Shown piece by piece: positions 1 through 8,885 of a stretch of 64,000 bases of DNA. Under the pieces are notes generated by a model that made no database searches, was not told the DNA's origin, and worked only from the letters and a program-made list of their open reading frames with translations. This stretch comes from Prochlorococcus sp. AG-402-O16 (GTDB lineage: Bacteria > Cyanobacteriota > Cyanobacteriia > PCC-6307 > Cyanobiaceae): NCBI GenBank assembly GCA_003216415.1, contig QCIY01000001.1:1-64000 (forward strand). The letters run 5' to 3'. A program made the position numbers and the translations under genes. The stretch's first letter is position 1; the number at the start of each line of letters is the position of its first letter.

Positions 1-191
1 TCTCTTAGTTGGTTTTCATCATTAGCTTTAAAAATTCCAAACAAATATTTAGTACATTTTGTTGGTCCTAAAGTAACTAAAATACCGCGATCTTTTAAAG
101 TTTTTAACCTATTAAGATGTTGATTACGAAATGGTTCTCTTTTAATGATTGCATCTTGGCAGTACTCACCAAACACTACAAAATTTTCCAT
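1..191 (-). CDS. YciI-like protein, 3' end outside window
   Basis: The gene starts at an ATG at 191 and runs off the left edge, so only about the first 63 residues are visible. The N-terminus (ENFVVFGEYCQDA, then KREPFRNQHLNRL and GILVTLGPT) resembles the YCII/YciI alpha-beta barrel family, small enzymes or enzyme-like proteins of mostly unknown substrate. It is divergent from the cyAbrB gene across a 93-bp gap. The family call rests on sequence character only, and the missing C-terminus prevents a length check. No specific function can be assigned. Confidence 0.65.
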   Translation of the reverse strand, partial: MENFVVFGEYCQDAIIKREPFRNQHLNRLKTLKDRGILVTLGPTKCTKYLFGIFKANDENQLR

Positions 192-284
192 TTTTATAGA
201 TAATTAATAGAATAAAATATAATCAATAATTGCATATATTACACACAAATTGCTATGTTATTCAGGTAGCTGTATTTATTATTT

Positions 285-653
285 ATGAAGCTCACTGGAA
301 GTGAATTAATCGCAAAAACTAAAGAACTTAAAGGTGTTAGTGAATCAGAGAGAGTTATAGCATGTGGATATTTTTCCACTTCTAAAAATGGTAAAAAAAG
401 GAAAAATTATAATGCATACTATAAGGCAATTGCTGAAGCTCAAGGGTATAAAAGTAGCGGTGATAACGAAACTAGCGGAATTGGTAAAGGTGGAAGAAAA
501 TTAAGTTACATAGCCACTGTCCAAGGGAATGGTAATCTATTGATTGGTAAAGCATATACAGCTCTTCTAGATTTAAAGGCAGGTGACAATTTTGAAATAC
601 AGTTTAAAAAGAAAGGTAAAGTCATAAGACTATTACCTACTGAGGAATCCTAA
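285..653 (+). CDS. cyAbrB-type AbrB-family transcriptional regulator
   Basis: This 122-residue protein matches the cyanobacterial AbrB-like (cyAbrB) family: a conserved N-terminal region (KLTGSELIAKTKEL, ERVIACGYFS) followed by the AbrB-like swapped-hairpin region near residues 75-118 (YIATVQGNGNLLIGKAY, then LKAGDNFEIQ). cyAbrB proteins are global DNA-binding regulators linked to carbon/nitrogen balance in other cyanobacteria. Here the role is inferred from family. The gene stands alone, divergent from the YciI-like gene and convergent with trpA, with which it shares a perfect inverted-repeat terminator at 712-737. The ATG start fits the normal family length. Confidence 0.85.
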   Translation: MKLTGSELIAKTKELKGVSESERVIACGYFSTSKNGKKRKNYNAYYKAIAEAQGYKSSGDNETSGIGKGGRKLSYIATVQGNGNLLIGKAYTALLDLKAGDNFEIQFKKKGKVIRLLPTEES

Positions 654-711
654 AGATAATAAAAAATTTTCAATAAATAATCTATATATTTTCAATAAGC
701 CAACATTTATT

Positions 712-737
712 AAAAAAACTAATCTATTAGTTTTTTT
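712..737. terminator. Bidirectional terminator between cyAbrB and trpA
   Basis: A perfect 12-bp inverted repeat (712-723 and 726-737) has seven A on the left and seven T on the right, so each strand reads as a hairpin ending in a U-run. The stem core is CTAAT/ATTAG. It overlaps the TAA stop codon of trpA at 727-729. It probably ends both converging transcripts, although its AT-rich stem would be weak. Confidence 0.7.
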
Positions 738-1569
738 GATCGGCAGCCAAACGCATATCATTACAAAACTTACCAATATGATTAATAACATCTTTTTCAC
801 TTGAACTAGAAATTCGTTTTACAAATGCGCTCCCAATAATTACTCCATCAGCCCCCCATTCACGAACTTTATTAACATGTTCAGGGGTTGAAATTCCAAA
901 CCCAACAGCAATTGGATTTGTACTTATTTCTTTTAATTTTGCAATAAGATTTTCTACTCTATTTTCCATCTTGTTTCTCTCACCAGTGACACCTGTAACA
1001 CTTACTAAATAAGTAAAACCTTTTGTATGATTGGATATTTTTTGCATTCTCTCAAAAGGAGTAGTTGGAGCAACCAATAAAATCAAGTCCATAGAATAGC
1101 TACTAACTGTTTTAGAAAATTTATAAGCTTCCTCTAAAGGGAGATCAGGAATTATCAGTCCGGAAACTCCAGCATTTGATACCATCTCACAAAACTGTTC
1201 AAAACCAAAAGATAATAAAGGATTTAAGTAAGTAAAAAGTATGATGGGAATATTCAATTTACCCTTTAAAGACTCTAAAAGTGTGATTACTTTTCTTGGG
1301 GTAGTGCCTGACTTTAAGGCGCGAGAGGCAGACAGTTGAATAATAGGTCCGTCTGCGAGAGGATCACTATAAGGGATTCCTAATTCAATAAGGTCAGCTC
1401 CATTTTCTTGTAACTTCAATAAGATCTCAGATGTTATTTCTAAATTTGGATCACCAGCCATTATGAAAGGCATCAAAGCTAATCTTTTATTATTTTTTAA
1501 CTCATAAAACTTATCATCTACCTTTGATAAAGAATCATTTTTAGTCATTTGCGTTTTATTTTCTTTCAT
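727..1569 (-). CDS. trpA: Tryptophan synthase alpha chain
   Basis: This cytoplasmic TIM-barrel enzyme cleaves indole-3-glycerol phosphate to indole and glyceraldehyde 3-phosphate, passing indole to the beta subunit. It has 280 residues with about 20 extra N-terminal residues. The catalytic acids align as Glu62 (in LIELGIPYSDP) and Asp73 (in LADGP), and the phosphate-binding end reads VGFGIST and VIIGSAFV. An internal Met at residue 8 is an alternative start. It follows ndhL and the DUF3007 gene on the same strand, an arrangement I recall from other picocyanobacteria. trpB is not in the window. Confidence 0.95.
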   Translation of the reverse strand: MKENKTQMTKNDSLSKVDDKFYELKNNKRLALMPFIMAGDPNLEITSEILLKLQENGADLIELGIPYSDPLADGPIIQLSASRALKSGTTPRKVITLLESLKGKLNIPIILFTYLNPLLSFGFEQFCEMVSNAGVSGLIIPDLPLEEAYKFSKTVSSYSMDLILLVAPTTPFERMQKISNHTKGFTYLVSVTGVTGERNKMENRVENLIAKLKEISTNPIAVGFGISTPEHVNKVREWGADGVIIGSAFVKRISSSSEKDVINHIGKFCNDMRLAADQKN

Positions 1570-1597
1570 GAATTTTAAAATTTATTTTAATGAAAAT

Positions 1598-1918
1598 TTA
1601 TGGATTTTTTTCTAGATCTTCCATTAGTTTTTCTTGTTCTTCCCTTGACAATGCATTGAATTTATTTTCTAGTTTATCATTAACAATCTTTTCATACTCT
1701 TTTCTATAACGCTTCCTTTGTTCCATAAACGTCATTTTTCCACTTACAACTCTAGAAACATAGGATGTCACCCAAGTAATAACTATAAGAATCAAGATAC
1801 AGCTTGAAATAGTACTAGCAGTAAAAGTATCAATACCAATGTGAGGTGCTAATTCATAACTAAGTAAACCTATCAGTGAGAAAAATATACCTATTTGTAC
1901 AACTTTACCTTTAGTCAA
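1598..1918 (-). CDS. DUF3007 family membrane protein
   Basis: A 106-residue cyanobacterial protein of unknown function. Two hydrophobic segments (about residues 7-25 and 34-54) are followed by a charged, probably helical tail rich in Lys and Glu (residues 65-106), consistent with a small thylakoid or plasma-membrane protein. I recognise it as DUF3007-like from the pattern of two helices, RVVSGKMTFMEQRKRY and the basic/acidic tail. It starts at TTG only a few bases after the ndhL stop, so it is probably co-transcribed and translated with ndhL. A role with the NDH-1 complex is only suggested by this linkage. Confidence 0.75.
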   Translation of the reverse strand: MTKGKVVQIGIFFSLIGLLSYELAPHIGIDTFTASTISSCILILIVITWVTSYVSRVVSGKMTFMEQRKRYRKEYEKIVNDKLENKFNALSREEQEKLMEDLEKNP

Positions 1919-1922
1919 TTAT

Positions 1923-2156
1923 TTACCCTTTGCCACTTCCTTTTAATCTGAGATTTAAAAATGGAGAAAATAAAATTAAACCCGGAAAAAAAAGAAATAC
2001 AAGTCCATAAATTCCTAACCTCTCAAATTTACCCATAATATTCCATCTATTATTCATCCAATAAAATAATAATAATGGAATTACTAGTAAATAGACAGAA
2101 ATTACGCCGACGTAGGCAACTAAAGTAGCGAATGAATTACTGAAAATATTTTCCAT
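1923..2156 (-). CDS. ndhL: NAD(P)H-quinone oxidoreductase subunit L
   Basis: This is a 77-residue membrane subunit of the cyanobacterial NDH-1 complex, which moves electrons from ferredoxin to plastoquinone in cyclic electron flow, respiration and CO2 uptake. Two hydrophobic helices (about residues 10-30 and 43-62) flank the family-typical [17 protein letters not shown] stretch. I chose the ATG at 2156 (MENIFSN). The longer open frame, to 2261, runs into the tRNA-Leu gene and would be untypical. The gene heads a compact ndhL-DUF3007-trpA unit downstream of tRNA-Leu. Confidence 0.85.
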   Translation of the reverse strand: MENIFSNSFATLVAYVGVISVYLLVIPLLLFYWMNNRWNIMGKFERLGIYGLVFLFFPGLILFSPFLNLRLKGSGKG

Positions 2157-2234
2157 ATTGAGTAATTGTTTCTTAGTTAAAACATAACAATTTTTAGAAG
2201 TTATCGTAAGAACTAAAAATAAATAATTAAATAA

Positions 2235-2320
2235 TGGGAGTGGGGGGACTTGAACCCCCACGAGCTAAAGCGCTCGACGGATTTTAAGTCCGGCGCGTCT
2301 ACCAATTCCGCCACACTCCC
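2235..2320 (-). tRNA. trnL: tRNA-Leu (anticodon UAA), intronless
   Basis: The minus strand folds as a class II tRNA. The acceptor stem starts GGGAGTG and pairs with CACTCCC. The D-arm contains GGTAGACGC, the anticodon loop CTTAAAA gives UAA, a long variable arm (CGAGCGCTTTAGCTCG) follows, and the T-arm is GGGGGTTCAAGTCCCCC. The bottom anticodon-stem pair appears as a C-U mismatch. CCA is not encoded. No group I intron interrupts the anticodon loop, unlike trnL(UAA) of many other cyanobacteria. Confidence 0.97.
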
Positions 2321-2341
2321 AAAAGGAATTTGCGCTTTTTT

Positions 2342-2371
2342 ATCGTAGTTGAAAGTAACACATTTAAGCAA
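2342..2371 (-). promoter_or_regulatory. Candidate promoter of tRNA-Leu
   Basis: On the minus strand TTGCTT (2366-2371) and TACGAT (2342-2347) are separated by 18 bases and lie about 22 bases before the mature tRNA 5' end, matching a sigma-70-type promoter layout. This is motif matching only. Confidence 0.4.
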
Positions 2372-2424
2372 GAAAAATTGGAAAATTTACACTTTTGTTG
2401 AATGATCCGATTAAATCTAATTTT

Positions 2425-3474
2425 TTAATTTACTATCCCTTCAACTTGCCATTTTAAAGTTTCACCTGCGTGAAATGGTTTAATTTGTCCGACAATATTT
2501 TTATCTTCAATAACATCAATAAATTCTGCGACTTTGTTTAGTCTAGAAACTAATTTTAATTTTTCTCTATTTGGGGGCATATTATAAAATTTAGGGCCAT
2601 TTAAACTTGCGAACTTCTCAAAATTATCTAAAGCATTTTCCTCTTCAAATACTGTTAAATAGCTTTCTAATGCTACTGGCGAATTAAAAATGCCCGCGCA
2701 ACCACAAAAAGCCTTCCACTTTATGAGGTGAGGAGCAGAGTCAGTTCCTAAGAAAAAACATTCTTTGCCACTAGTTGCAGCTTTCCTTAAAGCCAGTCTA
2801 TTACTTTCCCTTTTAGCCACTGGTAAGCAGTAAAAATCGCTATTTAAACCTCCAAAAAACATGGCATTTCTATTTATATGCAAATGATGAGGAGTTATAG
2901 TGGCTCCAATATTATTTTCTTGAACAAAATCCACCGCATAAGAGGTAGTTATGTGTTCTAAAACAATTTTTAATTTTGGAAATCTTCTTGCTATGGCAGA
3001 AAGTTCTCTATCTATAAAAACTTCCTCTCGATCAAATATATCTACTTCAGAATCAGTCACTTCCCCATGAATCAAAAGAGGCATTCCAGAATCTTGCATT
3101 GATTCAAAGATCTCATATAAATTTTCTATTTTCTTAACTCCATGACTGGAGTTTGTAGTAGCATTAGCAGGATATAATTTTGCTGCGAAAAAGACATTAT
3201 TTTTGAATCCATTTATTAGTTCTCCTTTATCAGTCTCATCAGAAAGATACATTGTCATTAATGGCTCAAACTTAGAACTTTCTGGTAACGCTTCAGCAAT
3301 AGATTTTTTATAAGTAATAGCACTATCAATTGATGTTATAGGACTTTTAGTATTAGGCATGATCACAGCTCTTCCGTAATATTCTGATGTATATTGAATT
3401 ATATTTTTTAATACAAGACCCTCCCTTAAATGTAAATGCCAATCATCAGGTTTTATTATGGTTAATGTCTTCAA
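2425..3474 (-). CDS. pyrC: Dihydroorotase
   Basis: This zinc amidohydrolase converts carbamoyl-aspartate to dihydroorotate in de novo pyrimidine synthesis. Its 349 residues match the homodimeric class II form. The metal-binding HLHLR motif is at residues 13-17, the candidate carbamylated lysine is Lys99 (AAKLYPANATTNS), and further metal histidines lie in IHGEV and LEHITT, with catalytic Asp in GTDSAPH. The start codon is TTG at 3474; MKTLTIIKPDDWH is the expected N-terminus, so a longer or shorter start is unlikely. It is divergent from the antiporter gene. Confidence 0.95.
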   Translation of the reverse strand: MKTLTIIKPDDWHLHLREGLVLKNIIQYTSEYYGRAVIMPNTKSPITSIDSAITYKKSIAEALPESSKFEPLMTMYLSDETDKGELINGFKNNVFFAAKLYPANATTNSSHGVKKIENLYEIFESMQDSGMPLLIHGEVTDSEVDIFDREEVFIDRELSAIARRFPKLKIVLEHITTSYAVDFVQENNIGATITPHHLHINRNAMFFGGLNSDFYCLPVAKRESNRLALRKAATSGKECFFLGTDSAPHLIKWKAFCGCAGIFNSPVALESYLTVFEEENALDNFEKFASLNGPKFYNMPPNREKLKLVSRLNKVAEFIDVIEDKNIVGQIKPFHAGETLKWQVEGIVN

Positions 3475-3592
3475 AATTTTTTCTATTTAATCAATTTTAA
3501 CAGCAAATTAAAATTGACAATAAATTATAGATATTCGAGGATAGTTGTTAATCAATTATTAAAGATTAAATTATTTAAGCAAAAGGTTAAGT

Positions 3593-4672
3593 ATGAGTCA
3601 TTTTGTATTTCCCATAGTAGAAATAATATTAGGAGTAGTTTTACTTTTTGCAGGTGGAGAATTCTTTATTCAGGGAGCAATAAATTTATCTTTAATTTTA
3701 GGAATACCTCAAATAGTTATTGGGTTAACAGTTGTCTCACTCGGCACAAGTTCCCCTGAGTTATTGGTTAGCTTGAGTTCAATTTTTAAAGGGAGTGATT
3801 CGCTTGCAGCTAGCAATGTAATAGGAAGTAATATTTTCAATATCCTTGTAGTTTTAGGTATAAGCTCACTGATAACACCTCTTAAGGTAAAAAGCAGAAT
3901 AGTAAGAAGAGACGTTCCTCTTTTAATGGCAATTTCTTGCGCGGTTTGGGCAATGTCATCAACAGGTTTATTAACGTTGCAAGCAGGGATATTTCTAATA
4001 TTTTGTTTACTCTTAAATACAATATGGGAAATTAATACTATCAATGAAAAAGAAGAGGATACAAAAGATGCTGAACCAGAGATAGATGAAATCAATGATA
4101 ATTATAGAGGGAAGCTTAATATTTTCCTGAAGTTGATAGCGGGAATACTTCTTTTGAGCTTTGGTTCAAATATTTTAGTAAATGGTTCTCAAACGCTTGC
4201 CACTCTTTTGGGAGTAAATGAAATTATTATTGGTTTAACAATTGTAGCTACAGGAACATCTTTGCCAGAATTAGTAACTTCAATAATTGCCGCATTTAAA
4301 GGTAAAACAGATCTTGCGATTGGGAACGTAATAGGAAGCAATTTGCTAAATCAACTTCTAATCCTCGGAAGTTGTAGTATTTTTTCAGGATTTAAAGGTT
4401 TAGCAATTGAACAGAGCCTAATAAAAGTTGATTTACCTTTTATGATTTTAACTACCTTTGCATGCTTACCAATTTTCTGGAGCAAAGGGAAAATAACCCG
4501 TGTTGAAGGTTTTATTTTGCTTAATCTTTATATTTTTTACATTCTCGATAAGATACTATTTTTGAATGGATTTAATTATCTTTCTTTACTAAGGATAGGT
4601 TTATTTATTTACTTTTCAATACTTATAGCGTTTCTCTTTGCTCAAGAAAAATTAAAATTTTCTAAATCATAA
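3593..4672 (+). CDS. CaCA-family calcium/cation antiporter
   Basis: A 359-residue polytopic membrane protein of the Ca2+/cation antiporter superfamily, probably exchanging Ca2+ for H+ or Na+ across the plasma membrane. The two inverted alpha repeats are clear: GTSSPELLVSL with NVIGSNIFNILVVLG in the first half, and GTSLPELVTSI with NVIGSNLLNQLLILG in the second. A charged loop (about residues 145-172, rich in Glu/Asp) separates the halves, and about ten hydrophobic helices are visible. The ATG at 3593 is preceded by AAAGG. The transported ions cannot be decided from sequence. Its 3' end is 2 bp from the convergent gor gene. Confidence 0.88.
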   Translation: MSHFVFPIVEIILGVVLLFAGGEFFIQGAINLSLILGIPQIVIGLTVVSLGTSSPELLVSLSSIFKGSDSLAASNVIGSNIFNILVVLGISSLITPLKVKSRIVRRDVPLLMAISCAVWAMSSTGLLTLQAGIFLIFCLLLNTIWEINTINEKEEDTKDAEPEIDEINDNYRGKLNIFLKLIAGILLLSFGSNILVNGSQTLATLLGVNEIIIGLTIVATGTSLPELVTSIIAAFKGKTDLAIGNVIGSNLLNQLLILGSCSIFSGFKGLAIEQSLIKVDLPFMILTTFACLPIFWSKGKITRVEGFILLNLYIFYILDKILFLNGFNYLSLLRIGLFIYFSILIAFLFAQEKLKFSKS

Positions 4673-4674
4673 TT

Positions 4675-6039
4675 TTAGCCATACATAGTTACAAATTCCT
4701 CTGAAATAGTTGGGTGTAAAGCCATAGTAATATCAAAGTCTTTTTTTGTTATCCCTGCATTTAATGCAATTGATACCATTTGAATAATCTCAGATGATGT
4801 TTCTCCAAACATATGACATCCCAGGACTTTGTCTGTTAGCTTATGAACTACAATCTTCAACATACATTTTGATTTATTCTCTTTAAAAGTATTAGACATA
4901 GGGGTAAATTTGCATTTGAAGATTTTTATATTTTTTTCAGAGTAAATCTCTACAGCTTTTTTTTCACTTAAGCCAACTGTTGCAATTTCTGGAATAGTGA
5001 AAACGGCCTTAGGGATATTTTCATAGTTTACTTTTCTTTTTTGGTCATTAAAAAAATTATCCGAAAAAACTCTCCCTTGCTCTATTGCTACTGGAGTTAA
5101 GTTTGGTTTATTTATAATATCGCCAACTGCAAAAATATTTATGTTGCTTGTTTGATTAAGTTCATCAACATCTAAATATTGGCCATCCATCTTTAGATTT
5201 AAAAAATCTAAATTTAAAGGCAAAAGATTTGGTTCTCTACCTGTAGCGATAAGGATGTTATTAGTTAGGAGTTTATCACCAGAGTCTAAGGTAGATTCCA
5301 GATTTTCATTTTCTCTCTTGATAGACTTTAATTGAGTATTGGATATTATATTTATTTCAGTAAAAGTAGGTGATTCCTCTAAACATAAAGAAAGATCCTC
5401 ATCAAAACCATTAAGTAAATGTTGACCTCTAATTAGTTGAGTTACTTTAGTGCCTAAATTCCTGAAAATAGAAGCAAATTCACAAGCAATATATCCTCCT
5501 CCAACTATTAAAATTGATTTGGGAAATTTCTCTAATTCGAAAATATCATCACTAGTCCATGCTAAATCTATCCCAGGAATATTCAATTTCTTTGGTTTAC
5601 CTCCAACTGAAATAAGAATTTTCTTTGAACTTATTTTATTTTTAATTTTCTTTGTTTTTGGACAAATAATTTCCAATTCATTTTGAGACGTAAATCTTCC
5701 TAAACCCTCAAAAACAGTTACATTCAATTTATTTAAAGAATTTCTATGTAAATTACTTAATCTTGAAACCTCCTCTCTAACATTCTCCAATAAAATATTT
5801 GATTTAAAATTAATACCTTCATTTTTTAATCCATATCCTTCAGAAGAATCCATATTTTTTTTACTTTTGGCTGCATAAACCATCAACTTTTTAGGAACAC
5901 ATCCCCTTATTACACAAGTTCCTCCTATTTTATTTACTTCTATGATTGCAACTTTTGCTCCATAACTAGCCGCACGTTTAGCTGCAGCGAGTCCTCCAGA
6001 TCCAGCGCCAACAACAATTAAATCAAATTCAAATTCCAA
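4675..6039 (-). CDS. gor: Glutathione reductase (NADPH)
   Basis: A flavoprotein disulfide reductase that regenerates reduced glutathione. FAD binding is marked by GAGSGG (11-16), the redox-active pair is Cys42/Cys47 in GGTCVIRGCVPKK, the NADPH-binding motif GGGYIA lies near residue 180, and a C-terminal HPTISEE supplies the catalytic His-Glu pair. The CVIRGC form and LHPTISEEF point to glutathione rather than lipoamide as substrate. At 454 residues it has the normal length. The start codon is TTG (6039). It is divergent, by 52 bp, from a glutathione S-transferase-like gene, which suggests a shared redox role. Confidence 0.92.
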   Translation of the reverse strand: MEFEFDLIVVGAGSGGLAAAKRAASYGAKVAIIEVNKIGGTCVIRGCVPKKLMVYAAKSKKNMDSSEGYGLKNEGINFKSNILLENVREEVSRLSNLHRNSLNKLNVTVFEGLGRFTSQNELEIICPKTKKIKNKISSKKILISVGGKPKKLNIPGIDLAWTSDDIFELEKFPKSILIVGGGYIACEFASIFRNLGTKVTQLIRGQHLLNGFDEDLSLCLEESPTFTEINIISNTQLKSIKRENENLESTLDSGDKLLTNNILIATGREPNLLPLNLDFLNLKMDGQYLDVDELNQTSNINIFAVGDIINKPNLTPVAIEQGRVFSDNFFNDQKRKVNYENIPKAVFTIPEIATVGLSEKKAVEIYSEKNIKIFKCKFTPMSNTFKENKSKCMLKIVVHKLTDKVLGCHMFGETSSEIIQMVSIALNAGITKKDFDITMALHPTISEEFVTMYG

Positions 6040-6091
6040 GACTTTTTTTAATCAATTATTATAACGTTAGTTTATAGCTTCAATTCAAATA

Positions 6092-7321
6092 ATGAATGAG
6101 ATTTTGACATGGAATGATTTAAATAAGTTTCAAGTTGAAGATCTTGATAGAGTAAATGGTATAAATAATTCCTACGCAAATTTAAGATTATTTGGGAATA
6201 CTGAAAATGATGTAATAGTTACCCTCTATAGGGATAGGCACTCTTGGTGTCCTTACTGTCAGAAAATATGGTTATGGCTTGAATATAAGAGGATTCCATA
6301 CAGAGTCAAAAAAATAAATATGTTTTGCTACGGTCAAAAGGAAAGTTGGTTCCTTGATAAAGTCAGATCAGGGAAATTACCTGCAATTGAATTTAAAGGG
6401 CAAGTTATAACTGAAAGCGACGAAATCATAGCTTTTTTAGAAAATGCATTTGGATCACTTGGATCTTTTATAACATCCAGTAACCTTATTAAAATTCGTG
6501 AATTAGAAAGAGAAATTTTCAGATCTTGGTGTAATTGGCTCTGTCGAGAAAGCTTTAATTTTATAGATAACTCTTTTAGAAAAAAAAGATTTAAAGAATC
6601 CATTTCTAAACTCGATGAAATCTTGAGTAGATCAAAATCAGGGTTTGTTGATCCATCAGTATCTAATACTGGTGAGATAGGGCCTGGTGTTGGAGATATA
6701 ATTTTTATTCCCTATATGGAGAGAATGAATGCTTCACTTATATATTATAAAGGGTTTAATTTAAGATCTAATTACCTTCATATAGATAACTGGCTTACCC
6801 TTTTTGAAGGGACAAGTGTATATGGAGGTACACAGGGGGATTTTCATACTCACGCTCATGATTTACCGCCACAAATGGGTGGATGTCACAAAGAAATTAA
6901 TGAAAAACAAATTGCTTTCTCTGATTCAATAGACACTGGAGAGGGTCTTGGTAATTATGAATTAAATAAAAATTATGATTCAAAATATTTCGCAAAAATT
7001 GCTCTTAAAAGGGTAATAAAGCATAAAGAGAATCTAATAAAAGTTAACCCATACGATAAAGAATCCTTTGAGGAATCATTGAGATCAGCATTGACTCATA
7101 TGATCACAGGTGAAGTAATAATTCCTGAGAAACTTTCTGGAAAATCTCTTAGATACTTAAAAAATAGAATCTCAGTTCCAAGAGATATGCCAATTATTTC
7201 TGCAAGGTTATTAAGACAATCATTAAATAAAATTGAATCGAAAAGTGATGATAATGAATTAGAAGCTATACCTCTCAATCATCGATATGATCAAGATCCT
7301 AGAAATTTTAATTCTAATTAA
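6092..7321 (+). CDS. Glutathione S-transferase-like protein, long form
   Basis: 409 residues, about twice the usual GST length. Residues 40-120 form a thioredoxin-fold GST N-domain with a glutaredoxin-like CPYC (53-56) and the glutathione-binding ITESDEI segment (~108-114). A helical GST C-domain follows to about residue 240. The remaining ~170 residues, including HTHAHDLPPQMGG, match nothing I recognise. Catalysis by the CPYC cysteines (thiol-transferase or lyase type) is plausible. The divergent glutathione reductase next door supports a glutathione-linked job. The gene ends exactly where the convergent dnaA stop begins. Confidence 0.75.
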   Translation: MNEILTWNDLNKFQVEDLDRVNGINNSYANLRLFGNTENDVIVTLYRDRHSWCPYCQKIWLWLEYKRIPYRVKKINMFCYGQKESWFLDKVRSGKLPAIEFKGQVITESDEIIAFLENAFGSLGSFITSSNLIKIRELEREIFRSWCNWLCRESFNFIDNSFRKKRFKESISKLDEILSRSKSGFVDPSVSNTGEIGPGVGDIIFIPYMERMNASLIYYKGFNLRSNYLHIDNWLTLFEGTSVYGGTQGDFHTHAHDLPPQMGGCHKEINEKQIAFSDSIDTGEGLGNYELNKNYDSKYFAKIALKRVIKHKENLIKVNPYDKESFEESLRSALTHMITGEVIIPEKLSGKSLRYLKNRISVPRDMPIISARLLRQSLNKIESKSDDNELEAIPLNHRYDQDPRNFNSN

Positions 7322-8716
7322 TTATGAGTTTTTTCTTGAATCTATTTGAAGTAAATCTCTTATTTTTTGAACTTGACTTGCAATATTTGGATCAATAGAT
7401 AATTTTTTTTCAACTTGTTCAATAGCATACATAACTGTTGTATGGTCTTTCCCCCCAAATTCATCTCCGATTCTTGGTAAGCTTAAATCGGTTCCATGTC
7501 TCATAAGATACATTCCTATCTGCCTAGCTTGACTTACTGGTTTTCTTCTACTAGAACTAATCAATTCATCAGTAGAAACTTTAAAAAACTCTGACACTTT
7601 ATTAATAACTTGTTTTGGAGTTACAACTACTCCAACACTATTTGGATCAAGCATTGGTGCAATTGATTGGACTGTCATTGGCAAACCTGTTATTGAAGCG
7701 AATGCAATAGCTCTAGTAAATGCTCCTTCTAATTCTCTAATATTCGAAGTGAATCTTCCTGCAATAAATTGAATTAAATCTCTTGGGAGACTCATCCTCT
7801 CTTGTTCTGCTTTTTTTTGAAGAATAGCAGTCCTTGTCTCAAGGTCAGGGGGCTGAATATCTGCAGTCATACCCATTGAGAATCTAGAAATTAATCTTTC
7901 TTGAATTCCCGACAATTGATTTGGAGGTCTATCACTTGCAATAACTATTTGACTTCCTGATTCGTGAAGAGCATTAAAAGTATGAAAGAATTCTTCCTGT
8001 GTATACTCTTTACCTTCTAAGAACTGTATATCATCAATTAAAATCAAATCTACTTTTCTATATTTATCTCGAATAGCTGTCATTCCATCTCTCCTGATAC
8101 CACTAATAACATCGTTAGTGAAAGTCTCTGTAGATACATATTTAACTTTTGCTTCTGGATCTATTTCTACTCGATAATGACCTATAGCCTGCATTAAATG
8201 AGTTTTACCAAGACCTACTCCACCACAAATAAATAATGGATTAAATTCTCTCCCAGGAGATTCGGCAACAGCTAAAGCCGCAGCATGAGCTAACCTACTA
8301 TTTGGACCTACAACAAATCTTTTAAAAACATAGCGTAAATTCAAACCGTTAGGATTTTTGAATTGATTTTTTGAAGAATTTGTTTGACTATTATTAGAAA
8401 AAGATTTTGTTATTTGATTAACTTTCTGTTCATTTAGGTTATCTTTATTTGTTAAATCACTATTAAAGTTTGTTCCAGATTTAAAAACAACTTTTACATC
8501 ATGGCCGCAAATTTCCTTTGCTGCTTTTTCAATAGTTTCACAATAATTCTTTCTTAACCAATCACTGGAAAATGTATTCGGAGCTATTAAGGTCAATAAA
8601 CCATTCTCAAAGCAATTAAATTTAGCTGGCCTTATCCATGTCTCAAATGAAGGCTTACTTAAAGTTTTTTGGAGTAATTGTTGAACTTCCGCCCAAATAG
8701 GATTAGTTGCTTGCAA
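7322..8716 (-). CDS. dnaA: Chromosomal replication initiator protein DnaA
   Basis: An AAA+ ATPase that opens the replication origin. Its 464 residues show an N-terminal domain I (1-80), a low-complexity Asn/Ser/Gln linker (~84-123), the ATPase core with P-loop GGVGLGKT (165-172) and Walker [10 protein letters not shown] (~228), and the C-terminal DNA-binding helix-turn-helix with [11 protein letters not shown]. The start codon is TTG (8716), giving [11 protein letters not shown], the expected N-terminus. dnaN is not nearby and I see no cluster of DnaA boxes upstream, so this is probably not at oriC. A perfect palindrome lies 12 bp upstream. Confidence 0.97.
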   Translation of the reverse strand: MQATNPIWAEVQQLLQKTLSKPSFETWIRPAKFNCFENGLLTLIAPNTFSSDWLRKNYCETIEKAAKEICGHDVKVVFKSGTNFNSDLTNKDNLNEQKVNQITKSFSNNSQTNSSKNQFKNPNGLNLRYVFKRFVVGPNSRLAHAAALAVAESPGREFNPLFICGGVGLGKTHLMQAIGHYRVEIDPEAKVKYVSTETFTNDVISGIRRDGMTAIRDKYRKVDLILIDDIQFLEGKEYTQEEFFHTFNALHESGSQIVIASDRPPNQLSGIQERLISRFSMGMTADIQPPDLETRTAILQKKAEQERMSLPRDLIQFIAGRFTSNIRELEGAFTRAIAFASITGLPMTVQSIAPMLDPNSVGVVVTPKQVINKVSEFFKVSTDELISSSRRKPVSQARQIGMYLMRHGTDLSLPRIGDEFGGKDHTTVMYAIEQVEKKLSIDPNIASQVQKIRDLLQIDSRKNS

Positions 8717-8727
8717 AATTTTATTCT

Positions 8728-8744
8728 CTAGATTATTAATCTAG
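8728..8744. promoter_or_regulatory. Palindrome upstream of dnaA
   Basis: A perfect inverted repeat CTAGATTA-t-TAATCTAG begins 12 bp before the dnaA start codon. It lies where a 5' leader or operator would be, so it could be a repressor site or a hairpin near the ribosome entry site. The function is inferred from position only. Confidence 0.4.
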
Positions 8745-8885
8745 TTGGAATTTAATAATTGGCCATTATCAAATCATAAGATCAGAACAAATTTAAAATT
8801 TTTTAACAAAGCATGCTCCAAATTAATAAAAATAATTTTTTAAATTTCTCTAAGCATATAATTATTATAAAAACCCGCTGAAAAA

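Noticed and set aside
2157-2261. Longer ndhL start reaching into tRNA-Leu
   Set aside because: It would overlap the tRNA gene and exceed the usual NdhL length of about 77 residues.
3514-3759. 81-residue frame over the start of the antiporter gene
   Set aside because: It overlaps the clear CaCA antiporter coding sequence in another frame and has no protein-like character.
8717-8885. Replication origin next to dnaA
   Set aside because: No DnaA-box cluster and no dnaN nearby; only one palindrome is visible.
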